DNA from: Desulfobacterales bacterium
GTDB taxonomy: Bacteria; Desulfobacterota; Desulfobacteria; Desulfobacterales; JAQWFD01
DNA: 60,502 bases
Reading direction: 5' to 3'
Assembly (NCBI GenBank): GCA_028704555.1
Contig: JAQWFD010000023.1
Location: forward strand, 1 to 60,502
Shown: in pieces, positions 35,679 to 44,782 of the stretch
How the letters are laid out: the number at the start of each line of letters is the position of its first letter
Numbering within the stretch: position 1 is the first letter of the stretch
Notes under the pieces: model-generated
Told to the model about the DNA's origin: nothing
Databases searched by the model: none
The model's input: only the letters and a program-made list of their open reading frames with translations
Made by a program: the position numbers and the translations under genes

Positions 35679-37664
35679 ATGGCTATTATCGAAAAAAATG
35701 GAAAATTTTATCCCGGGGAAGAATTTTCACAAAACGCCTGGGTAAAATCTTTTGAAGAATATCAGAAAATCTACAGTAAATCTATTGAAGAACCTGATGA
35801 ATTCTGGGGCGGCATAGCCAATGAGCTGTTCTGGTTCAAAAAGCCCGAAACCATTCTGGACTACAACTTTGATATTAAAAAAGGCCGGGTGTTTCATGAA
35901 TGGTTTAAAGGCGGTTATACCAATATGTGTTATAATTGCCTGGATCGTCATCTCGATACGCCCAATCGGAATAAAGCGGCTATCATCTGGCAGGGAGAAG
36001 CGGATGATGCGGTAAAGGTACTGACCTATCAGATGCTGCACAGGGAAGTATGCCGATTTGCCAATGTGCTCAAGAAAAAGGGATTGAAAAAAGGCGACCG
36101 GGTAACATTATATCTTCCCATGGTCTGGCAGCTTCCGGTTGCCATGCTCGCGTGCGCAAGACTGGGTGTCATTCACAGCGTCGTTTTTGGCGGGTTTTCA
36201 GCCGATGCCCTCATGCACCGCATCCAGGAAAGCGAATCCAGAATGCTAATTACAATTGACCAGTCCGTAAGAGGCGGAAAGCTGTTTGATCTGAAAGCCA
36301 ATGCGGATCAGGCGCTGGGAGATTGCCACAGCATCGAGCATGTCATCGTTGTCCGTCGCACCGGCAATGAGATTGAAATGCAAAAGGGGAGAGATACCTA
36401 TTGGGATGATGAGATGCGGGCAGAGGATATCTCCGATGTCTGTGAATGTGAGCAAATGGAAGCAGAGGATATCCTCTTTCTTTTATATACCAGCGGCAGC
36501 ACCGGAAAGCCCAAAGGCCAGGTACACACGACCGGTGGATATATGACCTATGTATATATCACTCAGAAATTGATCTTCGACATACATCCTGAAACATTGT
36601 ACTGGTGCTTGGCAGATATCGGATGGGTGACCGGCCACAGCTATATCGTGTACGGTCCGCTGCTGAACGGAACCTCCACCTTCATGTATGAAGGTACACC
36701 CATGTATCCACAACCGGATCGGGCATGGGAACTGATCGAACGCTACCGGATCAATATCTGTTACACGGCGCCGACGGCTATCAGGACATTAATCAGCCAG
36801 GGAGATGAATGGACGACCCGGCGGGATCTTTCCAGCCTGAAACTTCTCGGCAGTGTCGGAGAACCGATCAATCCGGAAGCCTGGATGTGGTTTCATAAAC
36901 ATATCGGTAAAGAAAACTGCCCGATTGTGGATACCTGGTGGCAAACCGAAACCGGCGGGATTATGATCTCCCCGTTGCCGGGTGCGATACCCACAAAACC
37001 CGGGGCAGCCACGTTCCCGTTTCCCGGCATCATCCCATGGGTCGCAAATCCGGGAATGGAAAATCCGGAGGACAGAGGAAAGCAGATGCCTCCGGGCGAA
37101 ACCGGTCATCTTTGTATTAAAAAACCCTGGCCCGGACTTTCCAGAACCATTTATAATGATCATGCCCGCTACGAGCAGACTTATTTCATGCAGTATCCGA
37201 ACATGTATTTTACCGGAGACGGCTGTCTGATGGATTCTGAAGGCTATTATGTTCTGCAGGGCAGGGTGGATGATATTATGAATGTCTCCGGTCATCGGAT
37301 CAGTACCGCGGAAGTTGAAAGCGCGCTTGTGCTGCATGAAGTGGTTGCTGAAGCCGCTGCCACTGCGATGCCGCATGATGTAAAAGGGCAGGGGATTTAC
37401 GTATACGTAACCCTGAGACTTGGCGTTGAACCCACGAATGAACTGAAAAAAGAGCTGATCAATCATGTTCGGAAGGAAATCGGGGCAATTGCCACACCGG
37501 ATAAGCTTCAGTTTGCAACGGCACTGCCCAAAACACGCAGTGGTAAAATCATGCGGCGCATTCTTCGAAAAATAGCGGAAGACAAAGCAGATGAACTGGG
37601 AGATACCAGTACGCTTGAAGATGCCAGTGTCATTCAGAAACTGATTAAAGAACGGATTAAATAA
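35679..37664 (+). CDS. acsA: Acetyl-CoA synthetase (AMP-forming)
   Basis: The 661-residue enzyme activates acetate to acetyl-CoA through acetyl-AMP. It has VFGGFSADALMHRI, the adenylate-forming P-loop YTSGSTGKPKG (residues ~270-280), WWQTETGGIMI, YFTGDG, GRVDDIMNVSGHRISTAEVESAL and the C-terminal PKTRSGKIMRR containing the Lys that is acetylated in the family. AAGGA precedes the ATG. It is monocistronic, with a palindrome upstream and a good terminator downstream. In a sulfate reducer it would feed acetate into oxidation or assimilation. Confidence 0.96.
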   Translation: MAIIEKNGKFYPGEEFSQNAWVKSFEEYQKIYSKSIEEPDEFWGGIANELFWFKKPETILDYNFDIKKGRVFHEWFKGGYTNMCYNCLDRHLDTPNRNKAAIIWQGEADDAVKVLTYQMLHREVCRFANVLKKKGLKKGDRVTLYLPMVWQLPVAMLACARLGVIHSVVFGGFSADALMHRIQESESRMLITIDQSVRGGKLFDLKANADQALGDCHSIEHVIVVRRTGNEIEMQKGRDTYWDDEMRAEDISDVCECEQMEAEDILFLLYTSGSTGKPKGQVHTTGGYMTYVYITQKLIFDIHPETLYWCLADIGWVTGHSYIVYGPLLNGTSTFMYEGTPMYPQPDRAWELIERYRINICYTAPTAIRTLISQGDEWTTRRDLSSLKLLGSVGEPINPEAWMWFHKHIGKENCPIVDTWWQTETGGIMISPLPGAIPTKPGAATFPFPGIIPWVANPGMENPEDRGKQMPPGETGHLCIKKPWPGLSRTIYNDHARYEQTYFMQYPNMYFTGDGCLMDSEGYYVLQGRVDDIMNVSGHRISTAEVESALVLHEVVAEAAATAMPHDVKGQGIYVYVTLRLGVEPTNELKKELINHVRKEIGAIATPDKLQFATALPKTRSGKIMRRILRKIAEDKADELGDTSTLEDASVIQKLIKERIK

Positions 37665-37701
37665 TTTTTTTGTTTTACATATCCATTTATTTTAAATAGA
37701 T

Positions 37702-37748
37702 AATCCCTCTGAAGGTGTCAGCTTCCGACAAAACCCTTCAGAGGGATT
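37702..37748 (+). terminator. Intrinsic terminator of acsA
   Basis: AATCCCTCTGAAGG (37702-37715) pairs perfectly with CCTTCAGAGGGATT (37735-37748), followed by TTTTGTTT. It lies about 40 bp after the acsA stop. Confidence 0.85.
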
Positions 37749-37838
37749 TTTGTTTACGAGGGTTTACGGGACTGTTGCCTCACGACTCACGACTGTTGAC
37801 TTACGACTGATTTTTTCAAAAAAAGGTGGTTTAAATCC

Positions 37839-38936
37839 GTGTCAATTAAAAAACTCTATGTGGATCATGAAATTTGTAATCTGCCCCTGGTGGGTGCTAT
37901 TCAGTCAAAGCTGAATCTTCCTGCCGAGATTGTCAATGACGTACGCTGTGTTTACGCGGATATATCATCTGCGGATGATCCGGTTCAACGGGGCAAAGAG
38001 GTTTTGTTCCTTACCCGGAACAGGGGAACGTTTGTCCGGAAATGTCCCGGTACCCGAAACTATACCTGCTGCGATTATATGATACTTCATATCGGTACGT
38101 TCTGTACGATGGACTGCTCTTATTGTATCCTGCAGTCTTATTTTCATCCGCCGGTTCTTCAATATTTCGTCAATCAGGAAGACATGCTTTCCGAACTGGG
38201 TGACTTTTTCCATAAAAAGGAAATGCGCCGGATCGGTACGGGGGAATATACCGACAGCCTGATATGGGACTTTTGGGACGATCTGTCTGCCAAGCTGGTT
38301 CCTGAATTTGCAAAACAGTCCCACGCCATTTTGGAAATAAAATCAAAGACTGTCGCCATTGAGGCGCTTGAGCATTTTGATCACCGGCGAAAAACAATTA
38401 TCTCATGGTCTGTGAATACCGAACGGATTATCCGGAGTGATGAACGCTTGACCTCATCCTTATCAGCAAGGCTCAAAGCGGCTAGCATGTGCGAATCGTG
38501 GGGATATCCGGTTTCTTTCCATTTTGACCCCATGGTCATATATGACGGCTGTGAAACCGAGTACCGTCAGGTTATAGAAGGGATATTTTCCCATGTATCT
38601 GCGAATAATATCGCATGGATCAGTCTGGGAACATTTCGGTTTATGCCTGATTTGAAGCAGACGATTCAGAAGCGGTTTCCGGATTCCACGATCGTTTACG
38701 GCGAATTTATTCCGGGTCTGGATGGAAAAATGAGATATTTTAAACCGGTTCGAATCCGGCTCTACCGGAAAATCGTATCCTGGATCAAGGAAATTGCTCC
38801 GGAGGTTGTCGTATATTTTTGTATGGAAGATGATGAAGTATGGAAAAAATCTACCGGGTTTCTGCCTTCGGAGAAGGGCGGTCTTCCGAAAATGCTCGAT
38901 GAGAGCGCCATCCGGGTCTGCGGTCTGAATCGGTGA
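37839..38936 (+). CDS. Spore photoproduct lyase-like (SplB family) radical SAM protein
   Basis: The 365-residue protein has the SplB-type arrangement: CTMDCSYC (CX3CX2C) near residue 90, YILQSYFHPP-like sequence after it, RIGTGEYTDSL, ILEIKSKT and SWSVNTERII. SplB reverses spore photoproduct in Firmicutes; relatives in non-sporulating bacteria are common and of unproven substrate, probably a nucleic-acid lesion or modified base. The start codon is GTG at 37839 with AAGGTGG nine bases upstream. The gene is followed by a Q repeat and the thermonuclease gene on the same strand. Confidence 0.8.
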   Translation: MSIKKLYVDHEICNLPLVGAIQSKLNLPAEIVNDVRCVYADISSADDPVQRGKEVLFLTRNRGTFVRKCPGTRNYTCCDYMILHIGTFCTMDCSYCILQSYFHPPVLQYFVNQEDMLSELGDFFHKKEMRRIGTGEYTDSLIWDFWDDLSAKLVPEFAKQSHAILEIKSKTVAIEALEHFDHRRKTIISWSVNTERIIRSDERLTSSLSARLKAASMCESWGYPVSFHFDPMVIYDGCETEYRQVIEGIFSHVSANNIAWISLGTFRFMPDLKQTIQKRFPDSTIVYGEFIPGLDGKMRYFKPVRIRLYRKIVSWIKEIAPEVVVYFCMEDDEVWKKSTGFLPSEKGGLPKMLDESAIRVCGLNR

Positions 38937-38941
38937 AAAAC

Positions 38942-38999
38942 GCCCTGCCGGGCGGGCTTAGGACCGCTATCGCTTGAGGAGCACTTCGTTTGAGGCAAA
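38942..38999 (+). repeat. Dispersed repeat Q, copy a
   Basis: The sequence GCCCTGCCGGGCGGGCTTAG, then GACCGCTATCGCTTGAGGAG and CACTTCGTTTGAGGCAAAA, lies 5 bases after the stop of the SplB-like gene in the same sense. It is nearly identical to copy b at 39663-39718. Confidence 0.7.
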
Positions 39000-39026
39000 A
39001 AATAAAAGGACATATGGCCGGAAGCG

Positions 39027-39680
39027 ATGATTAAGTCCAGATATCGTCATTTCCTAATTCTGAATGTTCTGATGCTGAGCATCGTTCTGTTTAACTCCAG
39101 CCTGAACGCTCAGCAGGTGTTGCATCGGGTCGCCTGGGTAAGTGACGGAGATACCATCATGATAGATGATGGTCGACGGATCCGATATATTGGGATCAAC
39201 GCCCCTGAAATCGCCCACGACGATAAACCCGCCGAACCGTTTGGATATGAGGCGGCCGAATTGAACAGGCGCATGGTGCTGGGGAAATTTGTTCGGCTTG
39301 AACCGGATCAGCAGTCTCACGATCAGTACGGTCGTCTTCTGGCGTATGTTTTTTTAGCTGACGGCACATGTATCAACCAGAAAATGATCAGGGAGGGACT
39401 TGCCTATTGCCTGCCTCAGCCACCGAATCTGAAATATGAGGACCGGTTGCTTGAAATCCAGCGGCTGGCCATGTCGACCCGAAAGGGCATATGGCCGCAA
39501 TGGAAAAATCGGCACGAGCGCGTGATCGGCAATAAACGATCCAGACGGTTTCATTCAGTGAACTGTTCTTTCGGGAAAAAAACAGAAAAACGAAATTTAG
39601 TCATATTTTCAAGCCCATGGGAAGCCTTTCAATCGGGATTCGCTCCATGTAAAAGATGTATCACCCTGCGGGCGGACTGA
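39027..39680 (+). CDS. Exported thermonuclease with Ada-like zinc domain
   Basis: The 217-residue protein has an N-terminal signal peptide (hydrophobic residues ~8-28). A staphylococcal-nuclease domain follows with VSDGDTIMIDDGRRIRYIGI (Asp ligands, first catalytic Arg), PFGYEAAELNRRMV and DQYGRLLAYVFL (the conserved Arg and Tyr). The C-terminus (RFHSVNC... SPWEAFQSGFAPCKRC) is an Ada-type metal-binding module with four Cys/His positions, which could help it bind DNA. It is probably secreted or periplasmic and degrades extracellular nucleic acid. The last four codons (LRAD and the stop) lie inside a Q repeat, so the repeat supplies its C-terminal end. Confidence 0.85.
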   Translation: MIKSRYRHFLILNVLMLSIVLFNSSLNAQQVLHRVAWVSDGDTIMIDDGRRIRYIGINAPEIAHDDKPAEPFGYEAAELNRRMVLGKFVRLEPDQQSHDQYGRLLAYVFLADGTCINQKMIREGLAYCLPQPPNLKYEDRLLEIQRLAMSTRKGIWPQWKNRHERVIGNKRSRRFHSVNCSFGKKTEKRNLVIFSSPWEAFQSGFAPCKRCITLRAD

Positions 39681-39718
39681 GGAGCGCTATCGCTTGAGGA
39701 ACACCTCGTTTGAGGCAA
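39663..39718 (+). repeat. Dispersed repeat Q, copy b
   Basis: CCCTGCGGGCGGACTGAGGA, then GCGCTATCGC and TTGAGGAACACCTCGTTTGA, overlaps the stop codon of the thermonuclease gene. The core GAGG-AACA-CCTC forms a perfect four-base hairpin; copy d has GAAG-GACA-CTTC, a compensatory change on both sides. Confidence 0.7.
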
Positions 39719-39752
39719 AAGAAAAAAAATTGGTATGTTGCGTATAAAAAAA

Positions 39753-39784
39753 GCGGCAGGAAAATAAATAATTTTTCCTGCCGC
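39753..39784 (-). terminator. Terminator of the EF-G paralogue gene
   Basis: GCGGCAGGAAAA (39753-39764) pairs with TTTTCCTGCCGC (39773-39784). On the minus strand it is followed directly by seven T, about 50 bp after the fusA-like stop. On the plus strand there is no T-run. Confidence 0.8.
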
Positions 39785-39834
39785 CCTGCGAAAATCTAGA
39801 AACTCAGATTAAATCTTTTATCTGGCCGTTATCA

Positions 39835-41907
39835 TTACTCTTTTTCCTTGTTAAGCTCTTCCAGTACTTTTTGAGCTATCTGTGCAGGAACCTCATCATA
39901 ATGCGAAAACTCCATGAAAAACATCCCGCGACCTCCGGTCATGGATCGCAAATCAGGGGCATAGGTTAGAAATTCAGCCATCGGCACATTGGCGTTGATG
40001 ACCTGATGTTTACCCTTTGTATCCATTCCGAGTACTCTGCCGCGCCGGACGTTCAAATCGCCCATGATCTCGCCCATGAATTCGTCCGGGGTGATAATTT
40101 CAACCTTCATTATGGGTTCTATCAGAACCGGATTCGCTTCAGCGACAGCCTTTTTGAAAGCCAGAGAACCGGCAACCTTAAATGCCATTTCAGATGAATC
40201 AACGGCATGAAAGGATCCGTCATCGAGTGTCGCTTTAAAGTCTACGCATGGATAACCGGCCAGAACCCCTTTTTTTGCTGACTCGACAATGCCTTTTTCA
40301 ACGGCCGGAATATATTGTCTGGGAATCGAACCACCGACAACGGCATCCACAAATTCAAATCCCTCACCTCGGGGCTTGGGTTCAAACTGAACCCAGCAAT
40401 CCCCGAATTGCCCATGACCACCGGACTGTTTTTTATGCCTTCCCTGTACGCGAACTTTTTTCTTGATCGTTTCCCGATAGGGCACTTTCGGTTTTTTCAG
40501 ATGAACTTCAACATTGAACTTTCGTTTCATTTTTTCAATGGTGGCTTCGATATGAACCTGCCCCAGACCGGACAACAGAATTTCACCGGTTTCAGCATTT
40601 CGATTCAGCCTTATGGCCGGATCTTCCTCCTGAAGTTTTGTCAGTGACGAAAAGATTTTATCCTCATCGCCCTTGGCTTTGGATTCTATCGCGAAGGAAA
40701 TCACGGTGGGAAGTGATTCAACCCCTTGATATTTGATTTTACCACTTTCCTCACAAAGGGTATCGCCGGTAGTGGTTTCTTTAAGTTTGGCGACAGCAAC
40801 AATGGCGCCGGGGCCTGCTCCGGATACCGTTTTCTGCTCTTTTCCGGCCATCCTGAGCAGCTGGCTGAACCGTTCTTTTGTTTCTTTATTAACATTATAA
40901 AAGGTTCCGTCTGAACCGAGCTTCCCTGAAACGACTTTGAGTATCGACAAGCGTCCGGCATAGGGGTCAGCGACTGTTTTGAACACATACGCGGAAAAGG
41001 GGGCGTCCGGATCAGGTTCCCGTTCAATCTCATTTCCGGAACCCGGATCTGTCCCTTTCACAGGACCTCGATCCTGAGGGGACGGCATGCACTCGACGAT
41101 GAAGTCCATCAACAGATCGATACCGATATCCTGAATGGCTGAACCGCACAAGACCGGAACAAAGGTTCGGGACAACGTTCCTTTTCTCAGAGCGCTTCTG
41201 ATTTCATCATCGGTAAGGATTTCTCCCTCCAGATATTTTTCAAGGAGTTCATCCTGTGCTTCGGCAACATTTTCAATCAGGGCTTCACGCTCGGCTTCCA
41301 CGGTTTTAACCATATCAGAAGGAATATCACATGGCGTTGCTTTGCCTGACTGATCATAGGTATAGGCTTTATTATTGATCAGATCCACGATTCCGTTGAA
41401 ATTTTCCTCTGAACCAATCGGCAGCTGAACGATAATCGGTTTTGGATTAAAAATTTCCTTTGCATCGTTAAATGTCTTCAAAAAATCAGCGCGTTCCCTG
41501 TCCAGCTTATTGATAAAAATCGCGCAGGGCATATTGAAGTCTTTAGCAAAATCCCATGCCAGTTCGGTCTGGACCTTTATGCCGTCGATTGCATCAATAA
41601 TAACCACGGCACTATCAGCGGCCTGCATGGAACTTCGGGTATCTGAGAAAAAATTCTGGTCTCCCGGAGTATCGATGAGGTTTACGGTGTGTTTCTTAAA
41701 ATCATATTGGTGAAAGCTGCTGCTTATACTCGTTTGGCGTTTCAGCTCTTCCGGTTCAAAATCCATGGCGGTGTTTCCGTCTTCAACACGCCCGATACGG
41801 TTGAGAACGCCTGCTTTGTACAGCATTATTTCAGCCAGCGAGGTTTTTCCCGCACCACCATGAGCCACAAGAGCAATATTTCTTAATTTTCCCACCATTT
41901 CACTCAT
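39835..41907 (-). CDS. Elongation factor G paralogue (EF-G2-like GTPase)
   Basis: The 690-residue protein has the five-domain EF-G layout: AHGGAGKTSLAE (P-loop), DTPGDQNFFSDTRSSM (G3), NKLDRERAD (G4) and a full C-terminal half (GSIPRQYIPAVEKGI, MGDLNVRRGRVLGMD, RSMTGGRG). The first switch reads DFEPEELKRQTSISS rather than the translational EF-G form with RGITI, and the P-loop differs too, so this is the paralogous EF-G-like group, not the main translocase. These paralogues may act in ribosome recycling or stress. AGGAG precedes the ATG. It is monocistronic and has its own terminator. Confidence 0.9.
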   Translation of the reverse strand: MSEMVGKLRNIALVAHGGAGKTSLAEIMLYKAGVLNRIGRVEDGNTAMDFEPEELKRQTSISSSFHQYDFKKHTVNLIDTPGDQNFFSDTRSSMQAADSAVVIIDAIDGIKVQTELAWDFAKDFNMPCAIFINKLDRERADFLKTFNDAKEIFNPKPIIVQLPIGSEENFNGIVDLINNKAYTYDQSGKATPCDIPSDMVKTVEAEREALIENVAEAQDELLEKYLEGEILTDDEIRSALRKGTLSRTFVPVLCGSAIQDIGIDLLMDFIVECMPSPQDRGPVKGTDPGSGNEIEREPDPDAPFSAYVFKTVADPYAGRLSILKVVSGKLGSDGTFYNVNKETKERFSQLLRMAGKEQKTVSGAGPGAIVAVAKLKETTTGDTLCEESGKIKYQGVESLPTVISFAIESKAKGDEDKIFSSLTKLQEEDPAIRLNRNAETGEILLSGLGQVHIEATIEKMKRKFNVEVHLKKPKVPYRETIKKKVRVQGRHKKQSGGHGQFGDCWVQFEPKPRGEGFEFVDAVVGGSIPRQYIPAVEKGIVESAKKGVLAGYPCVDFKATLDDGSFHAVDSSEMAFKVAGSLAFKKAVAEANPVLIEPIMKVEIITPDEFMGEIMGDLNVRRGRVLGMDTKGKHQVINANVPMAEFLTYAPDLRSMTGGRGMFFMEFSHYDEVPAQIAQKVLEELNKEKE

Positions 41908-42093
41908 TTAAGCTCCTCTCTGATAGATTTTTAAAAAAACAGATTAAATCTGACGGTTACTAAAATTCGATTGTATGTAAATATCGTATAACCAGATTGG
42001 GATTGGCCGGAGGCAAATTGTCAAACATCATGCAGAATCAAATTTATTATATATGTATCGATCAAAAATCAAGAGAAAACCCGATTCACAAGA

Positions 42094-42840
42094 TTATGAG
42101 CCCAAATATTTTAAAGACATGAGAAATTCTCTGTTTCCTTTTGGACCCAGCACCGGTGAGCAAATGGCCGATTCTTTAAGCAATCCCATATCGCTGAAAA
42201 ACACGGTCAGATCCCGCAGCACTTCATCATGGAGTAACGGATCCCGCACGACACCGCCTTTGCCGACTTTTCCTTTACCGACTTCAAATTGAGGTTTTAT
42301 CAGTGCGAGGATTCGGGCATCGGATTTTAAAAATTTCAACACCGCGGGAATAACAATTTTCAAAGAAATGAACGAAGCATCAATGGTAACCAGATCAACG
42401 GGTTCGGGTAACGTTTCCGGAGGCATATAGCGGATATTCGTACGCTCGATAACGATGACACGTGAATCCTGCCTGAGTTTCCAGGCCAATTGGCCGTAGC
42501 CGACATCGACCGCATATACTCGATCTGCTCCATGCTGCAGAAGGCAGTCGGTGAATCCACCGGTCGAGGCGCCTACGTCCAGACAAACCAGACCGGCCAG
42601 ATCCAGGGCAAACGATTTTACGGCGGCTTCAAGCTTCAATCCCCCACGGCTGACATATGCGATTTGCTCTCCTTTGAGAAGCAGTTCATCTTCGGTCAAA
42701 ATCCGGGTACCGGGTTTATCCACCGGTTGATTGTTGACCAGAATTTTACCGGCCATAATCAGTGCCTGTGCCCGTTGTCTGCTGGATGCCAGTCCTTTTT
42801 GGACCACTGCAAGATCAAGTCTTATTTTTACTGAACTCAT
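42094..42840 (-). CDS. tlyA: TlyA family rRNA methyltransferase
   Basis: The 248-residue protein combines an S4 RNA-binding domain (RLDLAVVQKGLASSRQRAQALIMAGKILVN) with a FtsJ-type methyltransferase domain: CLDVGASTGGFTDCLLQHGA, VDVGYGQLAW, DLVTIDASFISL and LIKPQFE, giving the K-D-K-E-type catalytic set. TlyA 2'-O-methylates 16S and/or 23S rRNA; older names call it hemolysin. Its first 26 bases overlap the end of dxs, so it is the last gene of the xseA-xseB-ispA-dxs-tlyA operon. Confidence 0.93.
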   Translation of the reverse strand: MSSVKIRLDLAVVQKGLASSRQRAQALIMAGKILVNNQPVDKPGTRILTEDELLLKGEQIAYVSRGGLKLEAAVKSFALDLAGLVCLDVGASTGGFTDCLLQHGADRVYAVDVGYGQLAWKLRQDSRVIVIERTNIRYMPPETLPEPVDLVTIDASFISLKIVIPAVLKFLKSDARILALIKPQFEVGKGKVGKGGVVRDPLLHDEVLRDLTVFFSDMGLLKESAICSPVLGPKGNREFLMSLKYLGS

Positions 42841-44710
42841 TTTTCATTAACCTTACAGCTGATATTACAATTTCATCCGCATCAATTTTATATCTGGATC
42901 GAAGCAGTTTTTGAGGCCCGTGTTCAACAAAAGTATCCTGAACACCCATTCGGATGATATGAAAACCGGTCAGCCCTTCATCGGTTAAACATTCCAGCAC
43001 TGCCGTTCCAAACCCGCCCTGGCGGACATGTTCCTCTATCGTTATTACCCGCGGGATTTTTCTGACCAGACCGGTGATCAGATCCTGATCAAGCGGTTTG
43101 ATAAATCGGCAATTGACAACCGTTGCCGATATGCCCTGACTGCTGAGCATATCATAAGCCTGCAAAGCGTCCCGGACGGGCCTGCCGATCGCCAGAATCA
43201 CTATATCCTGGCCATGGGTCAGTATCTCGCCTTTTCCAATCGGAACCGGTACCAGCTCACTGTCAATGGAAACCCCTTCTGCGTGTCCCCGGGGGTATCG
43301 AACAGCAATCGGGCCCTCATGGGATAGGGCGGTCACCATCATGCGGCATAATTCATTTTCATCTTTCGGCGCCATGACGATCATATTCGGCATGCTTCTC
43401 AAATACGACATATCAAACAGCCCGTGATGGGTGGCTCCATCTTCGCCAACAATGCCGGCTCTGTCAATGGCAAAGACAACCGGAAGGGATTCAATGCACA
43501 CATCATGGAGTATCTGATCATATGCGCGCTGCAGAAAGGTCGAATATATCGCAACCACCGGTTTGAATCCTTCGGCTGCCATTCCGGCTGAAAACGTGAC
43601 ACTGTGCTGTTCGGCAATCCCCACATCAAAAAAACGTTCCGGAAAGAGGGAAGCGAATTTGCCCAGGCCGGTCCCTTCCGGCATGGCTGCGGTTACCGCA
43701 ATGATCCGGCTGTCTTTCTGGGCCAGGCGGACCATGACGTCACCAAACACTTCGGTATACGTTGGGATTGAATTTTTCGTGGGAACGCTGTTTCCGGTCT
43801 CGATTTCAAAAGAGCCTACGCCATGAAAATAAATCGGATTTTTTTCAGCGGGTTTATAGCCTTTTCCTTTTTTGGTAGTGACGTGGAGCAGCACGGGTCC
43901 ATCGAGTTTTTTAATGTTTTCGAGTATATCGATCAGATGATTTAAATTGTGTCCGTTAATCGGACCGAAATAATCAAAATTAAAGGCTTCAAACAGCATA
44001 CCCGGCGTAACGAAGGCTTTAAATGATTCTTCCGATCGTTTGGCAAAGTCATAGACGTCTTCACCGATTTTCGGCAGAGATTTCAGAAAATCTCCGACTT
44101 CCTTCCGCAGGTTCTGAAGATATCCGGCTGAAAATGTCCGGCTCAGGAAAGAGGAGAGGGCACCGACATTTCGCGAAATCGACATGTCGTTGTCATTGAG
44201 AATCACTATCAGATCGCGCTGGAGGCCTCCGGCCTGATTCAGACCTTCAAAGGCCAGCCCGGCGGTCATGGAACCGTCCCCGATCACCGAAATGACTTTC
44301 GAATGATCCTTCTTTAAATACTTCGCGCAGGACATGCCCAGCCCTGCCGATATGGAGGTGCTGCTATGACCGGTTGTAAATGCATCGTAGATGCTTTCAC
44401 TCATTCGGGTAAAGCCGCAAACCCCTCCCAGTTTCCTCAGGGTGTGAAATTTGTCAAGCCGACCCGTCAGCATCTTGTGCGCATACGTTTGATGGCCTAC
44501 ATCCCAGATAATTTTATCTTCGGGCGCATTGAATACGTAGTGGATGGCTATCGCAAGTTCCACCGCACCCAGGCTGGAAGCCAGGTGACCACCATTTTTT
44601 GACACGACATCAACAATGCGTCTGCGAATTTCTGAAGCCAGAGCCGGAAGATCAGATCGCGAAAGCTTCTTCAAATCAGAAGGAGATTGAATACTTTCAA
44701 GAAAACTCAA
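42815..44710 (-). CDS. dxs: 1-deoxy-D-xylulose-5-phosphate synthase
   Basis: Dxs makes DXP from pyruvate and glyceraldehyde-3-phosphate with thiamine diphosphate, the first step of the MEP pathway. The 631-residue protein has GGHLASSLGAVELAIAIHYVF, IWDVGHQTYAHKMLTGR, GDGSMTAGLAFEGLN followed by ILNDNDMSIS (the ThDP motif), FEAFNFDYFGPINGHN, FFDVGIAEQHSVTFSAGMA, and DRAGIVGEDGATHHGLFDMSYLR. The start codon is TTG at 44710 with GAGGAG upstream. The position next to the prenyl synthase gene matches many bacteria. Confidence 0.96.
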   Translation of the reverse strand: MSFLESIQSPSDLKKLSRSDLPALASEIRRRIVDVVSKNGGHLASSLGAVELAIAIHYVFNAPEDKIIWDVGHQTYAHKMLTGRLDKFHTLRKLGGVCGFTRMSESIYDAFTTGHSSTSISAGLGMSCAKYLKKDHSKVISVIGDGSMTAGLAFEGLNQAGGLQRDLIVILNDNDMSISRNVGALSSFLSRTFSAGYLQNLRKEVGDFLKSLPKIGEDVYDFAKRSEESFKAFVTPGMLFEAFNFDYFGPINGHNLNHLIDILENIKKLDGPVLLHVTTKKGKGYKPAEKNPIYFHGVGSFEIETGNSVPTKNSIPTYTEVFGDVMVRLAQKDSRIIAVTAAMPEGTGLGKFASLFPERFFDVGIAEQHSVTFSAGMAAEGFKPVVAIYSTFLQRAYDQILHDVCIESLPVVFAIDRAGIVGEDGATHHGLFDMSYLRSMPNMIVMAPKDENELCRMMVTALSHEGPIAVRYPRGHAEGVSIDSELVPVPIGKGEILTHGQDIVILAIGRPVRDALQAYDMLSSQGISATVVNCRFIKPLDQDLITGLVRKIPRVITIEEHVRQGGFGTAVLECLTDEGLTGFHIIRMGVQDTFVEHGPQKLLRSRYKIDADEIVISAVRLMKNEFSKNKT

Positions 44711-44782
44711 ATTATCTGTGACTCCTCGTCTGTATAAGGCCGGGCACTAAATATACCGGTCGGAAAATTGCGTCCGCGCCCC

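Noticed and set aside
36789..37466. Minus-strand frame of 225 codons within acsA
   Set aside because: It is opposite conserved acetyl-CoA synthetase motifs and has no start signal.
38743..38775. GGTTCGAATCCGGCT, looks like a tRNA T-arm
   Set aside because: It lies inside the SplB-like coding frame, and no acceptor stem or anticodon arm can be built around it.
39835..41907. Naming the EF-G gene as the main translation factor fusA
   Set aside because: The switch region and P-loop match the paralogous EF-G-like group, and rpsL, rpsG and tuf are not next to it.
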